From contig CAXMOP010000123.1 in NCBI GenBank assembly GCA_964195155.1, positions 1 through 28,013 on the forward strand: a DNA stretch of 28,013 bases, in the 5' to 3' direction. Within the stretch, counting starts at the first letter, position 1. Every line of letters starts with the position of its first letter. The stretch comes from JACZST01 sp964195155. GTDB taxonomy: Bacteria; Actinomycetota; Acidimicrobiia; Spongiisociales; UBA5794. Positions 21,777-28,013 of this stretch are shown here, in pieces. The translations under genes were made by a program, and so were the position numbers. The notes under the pieces were generated by a model, which was not told the origin of the DNA, made no database searches, and worked only from the letters and a program-made list of their open reading frames with translations.

Positions 21777-22474
21777 CAGGCCCCCTCGGATCGGAACGTC
21801 TCCCAGTTGATCTGGACGTCCGGCTCGCGCATGTACTGGGGACGGATCTCGCTGGCCTGGCCGAAGTCCTCGCGTCCGGCCTGGATGGCGGCGATCTCGC
21901 AGATCACATCGGCCGATGGATAGCGCGGACGGCCGAACCGGACCCGGTGGAGACCCGACCAGGTGGACTCCGGCAGTGCCTGCCAGTCTCCGACAATCAG
22001 CGAATCGATCGGCTCGGCGTCGAGCATCCCCTTGAACTCTTCGGGGCCGACGACATCGGCGTCGCCGTCCGGCGCGACGCCTCCCGGCAGCGGTCGGAAG
22101 GGCGCGACGGCGACCTGGCCGCGACGCATGTCGACCACCGACCAAATCCGGCGATGCCCGGTGGCGGCGCGCACGGCCTGGACGGTCAGCGACGATACCC
22201 CGACCAGGGGCACGCCAAGCGCGGCGGCGAACGCCTGGGCGGCGGCCATGCCGGTCCGGATCCCGGTGAATGGTCCCGGTCCGTAGTCGACCAGGACGAC
22301 ATCGATGTCGCTGCGATTCCATCCGGCGTGGCGGAAACAGAAGTCGATGGCAGGGACGAGGAAGCCGATGTGGCCGCGCGGGTCGACCTTGACGTTCAGC
22401 GCCACGAGCGCTCCGTCCTCGCCGAGTGCAACCGATGACGCCGGGGTCGCCGATTCGATGGCGAGGACTTTCAC
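21773..22474 (-). CDS. tsaB: tRNA threonylcarbamoyladenosine biosynthesis protein TsaB
   Basis: A 233-residue TsaB, the non-catalytic TsaD paralogue that scaffolds the threonylcarbamoyl transfer complex. Landmarks: VLAIESATPASSVAL, the loop VDYGPGPFTGIRTGMAAAQAF, and VGVSSLTVQA. The metal-binding His pair of TsaD is absent, as expected. The GTG start overlaps the tsaE stop by 4 nt and the family alignment begins there; earlier starts would run into tsaE. With tsaE, rimI and tsaD it makes up the t6A cluster (tsaC is not in the window). Confidence 0.95.
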   Translation of the reverse strand: MKVLAIESATPASSVALGEDGALVALNVKVDPRGHIGFLVPAIDFCFRHAGWNRSDIDVVLVDYGPGPFTGIRTGMAAAQAFAAALGVPLVGVSSLTVQAVRAATGHRRIWSVVDMRRGQVAVAPFRPLPGGVAPDGDADVVGPEEFKGMLDAEPIDSLIVGDWQALPESTWSGLHRVRFGRPRYPSADVICEIAAIQAGREDFGQASEIRPQYMREPDVQINWETFRSEGAW

Positions 22475-22923
22475 GCGACCGCGTCCAGGGATCGCGTGAT
22501 CCATGAGCCGTGTGGCTCGAGATAGAACCTGCGCGCCGACTCGCCGTCCATCAGGATTCGGATCTCGAGATGGTCCTCGGTCAGGGCCCTGACGATGGCC
22601 TCGCCCCACTCGACGACGAGCACTCCATCGGAAGCCGCCTGCTCGAGCTCGAGATCCTCGAACTCTCCGATCGAGCCGAGCCGATAGACGTCGGCGTGAA
22701 TCAGCGGCAGGAATCCGTCGTCGTAGCGGCGGGCAAGAACAAAGCTCGGGCTCGATACGGTTTCGGTGATCCCGAGGCCCTCGGCGATGCCGCTGGTGAG
22801 CAGTGTCTTTCCGGTCCCCAGACGCCCATTCAGCAGCAGGATGTCGGCGGGTTGCAGGATCGATGCCAGGCGCTGGCCAAGGGCGAGCGTCTCACTCGGT
22901 GCACCGGTTTGAACCTCGATCAT
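22471..22923 (-). CDS. tsaE: tRNA threonylcarbamoyladenosine biosynthesis ATPase TsaE
   Basis: A 150-residue P-loop ATPase. Walker A is GRLGTGKT (residues 33-40). SSPSFVLARRY, IHADVYRL and VVEWGEAI are the standard TsaE motifs. It drives turnover of the TsaB-TsaD complex. The ATG lies 9 nt downstream of the uracil-DNA glycosylase stop; its own stop overlaps the tsaB start (GTGA). Confidence 0.95.
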   Translation of the reverse strand: MIEVQTGAPSETLALGQRLASILQPADILLLNGRLGTGKTLLTSGIAEGLGITETVSSPSFVLARRYDDGFLPLIHADVYRLGSIGEFEDLELEQAASDGVLVVEWGEAIVRALTEDHLEIRILMDGESARRFYLEPHGSWITRSLDAVA

Positions 22924-22932
22924 GAAGCCTCG

Positions 22933-23571
22933 TTAGCCGAAGAGGCCGAGCTGCTCGGCTGGATCCGCTGCCGGTTCCAGCGTTGGCTCGTCGGGACCTG
23001 CATCGATGCGGAGGTTACCGTCGAGCGCTTCACGGACGAGGGAGAAATCCGAGCGCATGTTGTCCAGCACCTCGCCGCGCCCCCTGAGCGCCGCTGCGGG
23101 GTGAAAGGTTGGGATGAGGTAGCGGTCGCCCCACCACTCATAGGCGGTGCCGCGGAGACGAGTGATGCCGGTCTCGGTCTTGAGCAAGAGCTTTGAGGCG
23201 AAGTTCCCGAGCGTCACCACCACGCTGGGGTCGATCAGCTGGATCTGGGATCGGAGGTATCCCTTGCAGGAGTCGATCTCGTTGGGACGGGGGTCCCGAT
23301 TGCCCGGGGGTCGGCATTTGACCACGTTGGCGATGTAGACCTCGTCGCGGGTCAGACCGATCTCGCCGAGCAGCTCTTCAAGCAGATTCCCGGAGGGGCC
23401 CACGAAGGGCAGGCCCTGTTCGTCCTCGCGCTTGCCGGGACCCTCACCGACAAACATCAGGTCGGCCTGGGGATCGCCAGAGCCGAACACCACGTTGGTT
23501 CGGCTCTCGGCGAGCTCACACTTGGTGCAAACCAGAGCCTCGGCCTCGACGATTTTCAGCTCCATGGTCAC
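22933..23571 (-). CDS. family 4 (iron-sulfur) uracil-DNA glycosylase
   Basis: A 212-residue uracil-DNA glycosylase of the thermostable/Fe-S type, removing uracil from DNA as the first step of base excision repair. Motif 1 is GEGPGKREDEQGLPFVG. Motif 2 is HPAA (H157). Four cysteines positioned for a 4Fe-4S cluster are present (C15 and C18 in CTKC, C86 in VVKCRPPGNRDP, C102). The C-terminal about 30 residues are acidic and variable. The GTG start overlaps the peptidase stop by 4 nt; an ATG two codons later is equally possible. It is co-transcribed with the t6A genes, probably for expression rather than shared pathway. Confidence 0.93.
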   Translation of the reverse strand: MTMELKIVEAEALVCTKCELAESRTNVVFGSGDPQADLMFVGEGPGKREDEQGLPFVGPSGNLLEELLGEIGLTRDEVYIANVVKCRPPGNRDPRPNEIDSCKGYLRSQIQLIDPSVVVTLGNFASKLLLKTETGITRLRGTAYEWWGDRYLIPTFHPAAALRGRGEVLDNMRSDFSLVREALDGNLRIDAGPDEPTLEPAADPAEQLGLFG

Positions 23572-24464
23572 AGCGCACCGTCCGGGACGGCGCGGATCGC
23601 CGACTCGATGGCGCGGCCAACGGCAACGAAGGCAGCCTGCTGGACCATGTCGATGTCGCCGGATTCGTCCCCAAAGGAGACGACGAAGGCCGAATCGCCG
23701 TCATAGCGGGTGTGGGTGGGTCGGATGCAGGCGCCCATCGCGTCGTGGGCCCGGATCGCGACGCGTCGAAGCTCGTTGCGGTCGGTGACCCCGGCATCGG
23801 TCGCCACGCAGACGAGGGTGGTGTTGTCCGGGACCGGGCCAACACCCATCTCGAGGGAGGCATGGGCACCACCCGTGAGCGCCTCGCCTTCGAGGGTGAA
23901 CACATCGCCGACCGCGTTGAGGACTACGAGCGCACCGACCGTGGCGCCTTCAATGGTTACCGACGCCGACCCGATGCCGGCGTATCGCATCGCGTCCGGG
24001 CCCCGCCACCCGGCGACGGTCGTACCCGATCCGGCGCCGACCCGGCCCAAAGCCACCGATTCTTCGCTGCGGGCGCGGTAGGCGGCGGCGCCGTCGTCCG
24101 GGCCGGGGCGCCGCGGCGGGTCACCGGTCATCAGGTCGAAAACGATGGCCGACGGGATGATCGGGACCGGCCCCACCGGCGTCGGGGCGCCACGACCTTC
24201 CGCCTCGATCTCTGCGCTGACCCCGGCGGCGGCATCAAGTCCGAACGCCGATCCACCGGCGAACATCAGGGCGTTGATCGTGACCGGTTTGATCGCGGTG
24301 CCGAGCGAGTCGGTTTCGCGAGTACCGGGTGCGCCGCCCCGGACGTCTACCACCGCAACGTTCGGCTCGGGGAAGGTGAGAACGGTGACCCCCGTCGCGG
24401 CCTTGGCATCGGTGGAGTGCCCGACCGCCACTCCGGGGACGGCGGTGATGGTCTCATTCGCCAT
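23568..24464 (-). CDS. P1 (S58, DmpA-like) family peptidase
   Basis: A 298-residue member of the P1/DmpA family, autoprocessing N-terminal-nucleophile-type aminopeptidases. Family landmarks: VPGVAVGHST, VVDVRGGAPGTRETD, GGSAFGLDAA, GRVGAGSGTT, and DNTTLVCVATDA, where self-cleavage before T215 would generate the nucleophile; later HTRYDGDSAF. The ATG is preceded by a GGAGG Shine-Dalgarno, and the gene start overlaps the alr end by 11 nt. Substrates in this family include D-amino-acid peptides and amides and beta-peptides. Its coupling to alanine racemase makes a D-alanine-containing peptide an attractive but unproven substrate. Confidence 0.9.
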   Translation of the reverse strand: MANETITAVPGVAVGHSTDAKAATGVTVLTFPEPNVAVVDVRGGAPGTRETDSLGTAIKPVTINALMFAGGSAFGLDAAAGVSAEIEAEGRGAPTPVGPVPIIPSAIVFDLMTGDPPRRPGPDDGAAAYRARSEESVALGRVGAGSGTTVAGWRGPDAMRYAGIGSASVTIEGATVGALVVLNAVGDVFTLEGEALTGGAHASLEMGVGPVPDNTTLVCVATDAGVTDRNELRRVAIRAHDAMGACIRPTHTRYDGDSAFVVSFGDESGDIDMVQQAAFVAVGRAIESAIRAVPDGAL

Positions 24465-25554
24465 GGCTGCCTCCGGTGTAGACGCGGGGCAACCGTGGCC
24501 CGAAGTCACAGACAATTTCGTAATTTATCGTGTCCAGGCGGTCGGCCCATTCCTCGGCCGTGATGTCGTCACCGAGTAGCACCACTTCGTCTCCAACGGC
24601 GACGGGATCGTCTCCGACGTCGACCACGATCTGGTCCATGGTCACGGCGCCGGCGAAGGGGTATCGCTTGCCGTTGACCAATACCTCGCCGCCGGTCGAG
24701 GAGAGTCGTCTGGCTACCCCGTCGGCGTACCCGATCGGCACGGTGGCCACCGTTGCTGCTGCGGGAAGCGGCCGGTGCCGGCCGTAGGAGGGGCGGGCGC
24801 CGGCGGGGAGCCGCCGGGTATAGGCGACGCGAGAGAGCACCCGCATCGCCGGCTTCAGCGACACGCCGGGGCCGACGCCCGGCGCCGGACGCAACCCGTA
24901 CAGGCCAACACCCACCCGGACCAAGTCGAGCCTGGCCTCTGGATAATCGAGAGCCCCCGCAGTGTTGGCGGCGTGCATCATCTCCAGGTCGATCCCCTCG
25001 TCGTCGAGCTGCTTTCGGAAGGCCATGAGGTCGCGCAGCTGCTGCTCGGTGAAGTCGCGGTCTTCCTCAGAAACGGCAAAGTGGGTCCACACGGCCTGGA
25101 GCCACAGGTTCGGATGTTGATCGACAAAGCGAGCAAGGGCGAGGGCCTCTCCCGGATCGGCCCCAACGCGGTGCATACCAGTGTCGACCTTGAGGTGGAC
25201 GGGCACCATCTCGTCGGCGGTCTCGCCGAGGGCCATGGCGAACGGCTCCCCGTACACGGTGGGCGTCAGGTTCCACCGAAGCATCGTGGGGATGTCACCC
25301 GAATCCGGCTCGGCCAGAACCAGGATCGGTGCCTCGATGTCCGCCTCGCGCAGCCGGACCCCTTCGGAGACGAGGGCGACGGCCAGCCAGGTCGCTCCGC
25401 CCCGGAGCACCGCCTCAGCGACCGGGACATCACCATGGCCGTAGCCATCGGCCTTGACCACGGCACACAGGGCGGCCGGTCGTACCGCCTGGGAGATCGC
25501 CCTGGCGTTCTCCTCGATGGCATTGAGATCGACGGCGATCCAGGACGGGCGCAT
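24454..25554 (-). CDS. alr: alanine racemase
   Basis: A 366-residue PLP enzyme converting L-alanine to D-alanine for peptidoglycan. The PLP lysine is K34 in AVVKADGYGHG. Other landmarks: KVDTGMHRVG, HAANTAGAL, VRVGVGLYGL, the catalytic Tyr in ARPSYGRHR, and PIGYADGVARRL and TMDQIVVDVGD in the C-terminal beta domain. The start is fixed by the family alignment (MRPSWIAVDLNAI) and by TACCCT 6 nt upstream of the ATG, indicating a leaderless transcript. It appears to be the first gene of the eight-gene operon. Confidence 0.96.
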   Translation of the reverse strand: MRPSWIAVDLNAIEENARAISQAVRPAALCAVVKADGYGHGDVPVAEAVLRGGATWLAVALVSEGVRLREADIEAPILVLAEPDSGDIPTMLRWNLTPTVYGEPFAMALGETADEMVPVHLKVDTGMHRVGADPGEALALARFVDQHPNLWLQAVWTHFAVSEEDRDFTEQQLRDLMAFRKQLDDEGIDLEMMHAANTAGALDYPEARLDLVRVGVGLYGLRPAPGVGPGVSLKPAMRVLSRVAYTRRLPAGARPSYGRHRPLPAAATVATVPIGYADGVARRLSSTGGEVLVNGKRYPFAGAVTMDQIVVDVGDDPVAVGDEVVLLGDDITAEEWADRLDTINYEIVCDFGPRLPRVYTGGSHGE

Positions 25555-25582
25555 TGGCGGAGGGTACTGGTTGAATCCGACG
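25555..25582. promoter_or_regulatory. divergent leaderless-type promoters of alr and the cutinase gene
   Basis: Only 28 bp separate the two ATG codons. TACCCT (25566-25561, minus strand) is 6 nt from the alr ATG, and TTGAAT (25571-25576, plus strand) is 6 nt from the cutinase ATG. Neither gene has a Shine-Dalgarno in this gap. Confidence 0.5.
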
Positions 25583-26230
25583 ATGAGGATTTGGGTGATC
25601 TGGGTGATCTTGGTGGTTCTGTTCGCTTCGGCTTGCTCCCAGGCGGCGGAGGTCGACGACGGTTGTCCCGATGTCTATTTCGTCGGCGCTCGCGGGAGCG
25701 GGCAGCCCCCGGGCTTCGGGCCGCAGGTCGACGATCTCTACGGGCAATTCGTAGAAGCAGCTGATGCGGACGTGGAACGCGTCTCCCTGGACTACCCGGC
25801 AGACCAGTCCCGGTTCGGCGATTCCACGGTCTATGGGGAAAGCGTGAAGGCGGGGGCCTTGGAGCTGCCCGTTGCCCTTGCGTCACTTGAGTGTCCAGAC
25901 GCTGCCGTTGTCCTCGCCGGGTACTCGCAGGGGGCGCACGTGATCACGGTCGCCGATCTCCCGGCCGTCGACGCAGTCATCCTGCTGGCGAGCCCGGTCT
26001 TTGCACCAAACGATGCAACAGCGAAATCGGGTGACTACAACCCCGATCAGGTCGGCCTGGTCGACGAGGTGCCGATCAACGGTGCCCTGGCCGACCGGAC
26101 CATCCAGGTCTGTCTCAGCGGCGACCCGATCTGCCAATTCGGGTCGATCGCCTTCTGGGTCCACTCCGGGGGCTATTTCGACGACGCCCTCTCCGAAGCC
26201 GCCGCCTTCGCCGCCGATCGGCTGCCCTAA
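25583..26230 (+). CDS. cutinase-family serine esterase, probable lipoprotein
   Basis: A 215-residue exported alpha/beta hydrolase of the cutinase family (cutinases, acetylxylan esterases, mycobacterial Culp proteins). The hydrophobic N-terminus ends in ASAC (C18), a usable though not ideal lipobox. Conserved CPDVYFVGARGSGQ follows; the nucleophile is S115 in AGYSQGAH. Asp (D181) and His (H194) complete the triad. Cysteines C28/C104 and C177/C184 fit the two conserved disulfides. The substrate could be a short-chain ester, a lipid or a polyester. It is divergent from alr, and its stop is followed by a long inverted repeat. Confidence 0.9.
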   Translation: MRIWVIWVILVVLFASACSQAAEVDDGCPDVYFVGARGSGQPPGFGPQVDDLYGQFVEAADADVERVSLDYPADQSRFGDSTVYGESVKAGALELPVALASLECPDAAVVLAGYSQGAHVITVADLPAVDAVILLASPVFAPNDATAKSGDYNPDQVGLVDEVPINGALADRTIQVCLSGDPICQFGSIAFWVHSGGYFDDALSEAAAFAADRLP

Positions 26231-26233
26231 CCG

Positions 26234-26284
26234 CGTCGTACGTATGCGTACATACCTCTGGTGTGGGTTCGCATACGCGCGACG
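26234..26284. repeat. long inverted repeat upstream of the AbiEi-like gene
   Basis: Arms of 18 bp (26234-26251 and 26267-26284) match at 15 positions, with a perfect core CGTATGCG / CGCATACG, separated by 15 bp. There is no T tract. It begins 4 nt after the cutinase stop and ends 41 nt before the next gene, so it may be a terminator or an operator. AbiEi proteins are known to bind inverted repeats at their own promoters. Confidence 0.6.
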
Positions 26285-26325
26285 ACCCCCTTCCCTCGGA
26301 GCGCTCGCTATGGCACGGTCGAGAC

Positions 26326-27258
26326 GTGCCAGACCTCGATCGTGCCGTCTCCCTCGTCGCACGCAACCAGCACGGAGTGTTCAGCCATGGCCAGGTGGTC
26401 AATGCCGGTGGCACAAACCGCCAGGTCAGTCACCGCCTTGCCTCCGGTCATTGGCTGCGGTTGGACCGGTGTATCTATGCGCTCGCATCGGCCCTGCCGA
26501 CGTGGCGTAGACAGGTGATGGCCGCCGTTCTCAGCAAAGAGCAGGCGATCGCCTCGGGATTGACTGCTGGGTCTTTACACAACATCCCGGGGTGCCGGAG
26601 GGTGCGACCGGAAATCACGATTCCAAAGAACGCCAGTCCCGGCAGTCCACTTGCCGTTGTTCGTCGTCGCTCAGATTTTCCGGCCATCTCGAAGGTGGTC
26701 GTTGGTGGGATACCGGCCGCGTCGGTGGCCGAAACGCTCTTCGACCTGGGGCGGCGCTGGTCGCGGCCGATGCTGGAGGGGGCCGTGGACGATTGCCTGG
26801 TGCGGAACCGGGTGACCACCGACGAGCTCTTCGCCGTACTCGATCGAGTGAACGGGTCGCGGCTTGCGGGAACCAGGGCGTTCCGCGAGTGCCTCACGGG
26901 CATCGACAGTGGCTACGTCCCGACCGAGAGCGAGCTGGAGCGCATGTTGTTCCGGGCGCTCGACGACCATCGCGTGCCGACGATCGACCGACAGGCGCGC
27001 CTGTCGTGGTGGCCGCTGATGCCCCATCGGGTTGATGCGGTGATCGAGGAATGGCGTCTGATCCTCGAGGCCGATGGGCGGACGTTCCACACGAAGCGTT
27101 CAGATTTCGAGCGGGACCGGAAACGGGACAATCTTGCCGCGGCCCACGGTTACCGCGTGATGCGCTTCACCTACCGGGCCCTCCAGAGTGATCCGGCCGC
27201 CGTTCTGGCGTTGGTGCTTGGCGCCGGCGGACATCGACCTCGGGAAAACCTGGCTTAG
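26326..27258 (+). CDS. AbiEi-type winged-helix - DUF559 (PD-(D/E)XK-like) protein
   Basis: A 310-residue protein. Residues about 1-60 resemble the N-terminal DNA-binding domain of AbiEi antitoxins (VARNQHGVFSHGQVVNAGG, VSHRLASGHWLRL, CIYAL). A middle region (RPEITIPKN, AASVAETLFDLGRR) is typical of these actinobacterial proteins. Residues about 198-300 match DUF559, related to very-short-patch-repair endonucleases: ESELERML, then HRVDAVIEEWRLILEADG (D237, E248, D250), FH, and ERDRKRDNLAAAHGYRVMRFT. The active-site residues look intact. No AbiEii-type toxin gene is adjacent, so it is an orphan. GTG at 26326 was chosen over a GTG at 26263, which lies inside the inverted repeat and adds unrelated residues. 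Confidence 0.82.
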   Translation: MPDLDRAVSLVARNQHGVFSHGQVVNAGGTNRQVSHRLASGHWLRLDRCIYALASALPTWRRQVMAAVLSKEQAIASGLTAGSLHNIPGCRRVRPEITIPKNASPGSPLAVVRRRSDFPAISKVVVGGIPAASVAETLFDLGRRWSRPMLEGAVDDCLVRNRVTTDELFAVLDRVNGSRLAGTRAFRECLTGIDSGYVPTESELERMLFRALDDHRVPTIDRQARLSWWPLMPHRVDAVIEEWRLILEADGRTFHTKRSDFERDRKRDNLAAAHGYRVMRFTYRALQSDPAAVLALVLGAGGHRPRENLA

Positions 27259-27266
27259 GGTGGGTC

Positions 27267-27294
27267 TTGAGTGTCGGGGCGGGTTCCGTATTGT
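27267..27294 (+). promoter_or_regulatory. promoter of the Thr-rich lipoprotein gene
   Basis: TTGAGT (27267-27272), 16-nt spacer, TATTGT (27289-27294), then 6 nt to the ATG. Both hexamers are recognisable, and the spacing predicts transcription starting at the start codon. Confidence 0.62.
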
Positions 27295-27300
27295 GGAGCC

Positions 27301-27807
27301 ATGCGCTGGCATCGGCTCTTGGCGTTCACCGTCCTTGTTGCTGCCTGTTCGCCTTCAACCACTCCCGCCACCACACCGGTAACGGTGGCCACCACCGCCC
27401 CAACCACCACCCTGGCACCAACCACCACCCTCGACCGCCTCACCGAAATCGAAGCGATCTACCGGGACCTCGAAGAACGCAGGTTGGACGCCCTGTACCG
27501 AGGGGATCGAGAGGCGTTTGCTGCGCTGTTCGCCAACGAAGACTACCTAGAAACAAGCATGGATCTGTTCGATGTGATGGAGTTCCTGGCGCCGCCTGAC
27601 AACGCCGACATCAAAGTGACGGCGGTGCTCACGGAAACCGAATCGTGCATCGCTCTTGAGATCGAGAAAAACCTCGTCGGAGTTCTAGTCGGCGCGGATG
27701 GGCCGGGCGTAGGTGTCGAGGTTCTGGAAAGGCTCGGTTCGAACTGGGGCTTCAGCCACAACGGGGAGGAGTGGATGTGCGAAGGGCCGCACCCGTTGTC
27801 CTCGTAG
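27301..27807 (+). CDS. lipoprotein with Thr/Pro-rich linker, unknown function
   Basis: A 168-residue exported protein. The signal sequence MRWHRLLAFTVLVAAC ends in a good lipobox (VAAC, C16). Residues about 18-44 are a low-complexity Thr/Pro/Ala linker (TTPATTPVTVATTAPTTT), as often found between a lipid anchor and a cell-surface domain. The folded part starts with an acidic helix (LTEIEAIYRDLEERRLDALY, GDREAFAALF), vaguely like SnoaL/NTF2-type folds, but I would not assign it. Two Cys (C117 region and C161 region) may pair. Its 3' end overlaps the next gene by 31 nt. Confidence 0.8.
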   Translation: MRWHRLLAFTVLVAACSPSTTPATTPVTVATTAPTTTLAPTTTLDRLTEIEAIYRDLEERRLDALYRGDREAFAALFANEDYLETSMDLFDVMEFLAPPDNADIKVTAVLTETESCIALEIEKNLVGVLVGADGPGVGVEVLERLGSNWGFSHNGEEWMCEGPHPLSS

Positions 27808-28013
27808 CGGTTCTGCTGGTGGCAGCCCCCGCCGCCGCTGAGGAGCACAAGGAGTGTGTATTCGACGTCAAAAAGGGCATCTGCGACGTCTCTGGCACGA
27901 TCTCGGGGGGCGACGGGCCGGTTGCTCAGCCGATTACCCAGCCGCGGCGGCCTGCTCCTCCGCCGTTGCGGTATCTGCGGGTGACTGCGGGGTGTTACGC
28001 CTGGTATCCGGAT
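27777..28013 (+). CDS. secreted protein, 3' end cut off by the window
   Basis: Only the first 79 codons are present. A GTG start inside the end of the lipoprotein gene is preceded by a strong Shine-Dalgarno (GGGGAGGAG). It opens a frame with a signal peptide (MRRAAPVVLVAVLLVAAPAAA), cleavage probably near AAA-EEH. The mature start contains two close cysteines (ECVFDVKKGICDV), then a Gly-rich and Pro/Arg-rich stretch (QPRRPAPPPLRYLRV), then GCYAWYPD at the edge. The overlap with the lipoprotein suggests coupled translation. No family recognised from this fragment. Confidence 0.72.
   Translation, partial: MRRAAPVVLVAVLLVAAPAAAEEHKECVFDVKKGICDVSGTISGGDGPVAQPITQPRRPAPPPLRYLRVTAGCYAWYPD

Overview
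High-GC, GC3-rich bacterial DNA, most likely from an actinomycete. Supporting features are the SARP-type (winged-helix + BTAD) regulators, an ECF sigma factor paired with a DUF5667-type membrane protein, a cutinase, MazEF modules of actinobacterial type, groESL under a CIRCE element, and frequent TANNNT boxes 6-7 nt upstream of start codons (leaderless-type promoters). An Acidimicrobiia-like lineage is plausible, but the sequence alone does not prove it.

Left part (1-14264), signalling and accessory DNA. A small membrane protein precedes a cyclase/NTPase/TPR signalling protein. A convergent block then holds mazEF-1, a protein in which a SARP winged helix is fused to an ECF sigma factor, and its overlapping anti-sigma-like partner. 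Next come a folP-folK fusion, a RidA protein and a coiled-coil membrane protein. A second copy of the SARP winged helix (94 of 136 positions identical to the first) is truncated and runs into the 3' end of a mazF-like gene. mazEF-2 follows, flanked by two decayed copies of an unknown gene end. A 950-residue protein then joins SARP, cyclic-nucleotide-binding, TPR-like, SLOG-like and class III cyclase domains on one chain, followed by a secreted protein.

The most interesting signal is a shared promoter design. TCCAA-N6-TCCAA-N11-TA-rich -10 box occurs in front of the SARP-sigma fusion, the truncated SARP and the secreted protein downstream of the SARP-cyclase. Two TCCAA units 11 bp apart just upstream of -10 is the geometry known for SARP operators. 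The window therefore seems to hold a small self-regulated SARP circuit with at least one secreted output.

Middle part (14300-19207): an aromatic-amino-acid-decarboxylase-like enzyme with Asn in place of the cofactor-stacking His, a Nudix hydrolase, a GNAT acetyltransferase, and groES-groEL behind two tandem CIRCE-like operators. Three intergenic low-complexity elements built as inverted arrays of short units (ACTGG, AGTC, AGAGTC) lie flush against gene ends here.

Right part (19199-28013): a tightly packed minus-strand operon, alr - S58 peptidase - uracil-DNA glycosylase - tsaE - tsaB - rimI - tsaD - site-2 protease, with most junctions overlapping by 4 nt. Divergent from it are a cutinase lipoprotein, an AbiEi-like/DUF559 protein behind a long inverted repeat, a lipoprotein and the start of a secreted protein cut off by the window end. 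No tRNA, rRNA, CRISPR array or intact transposon was seen.
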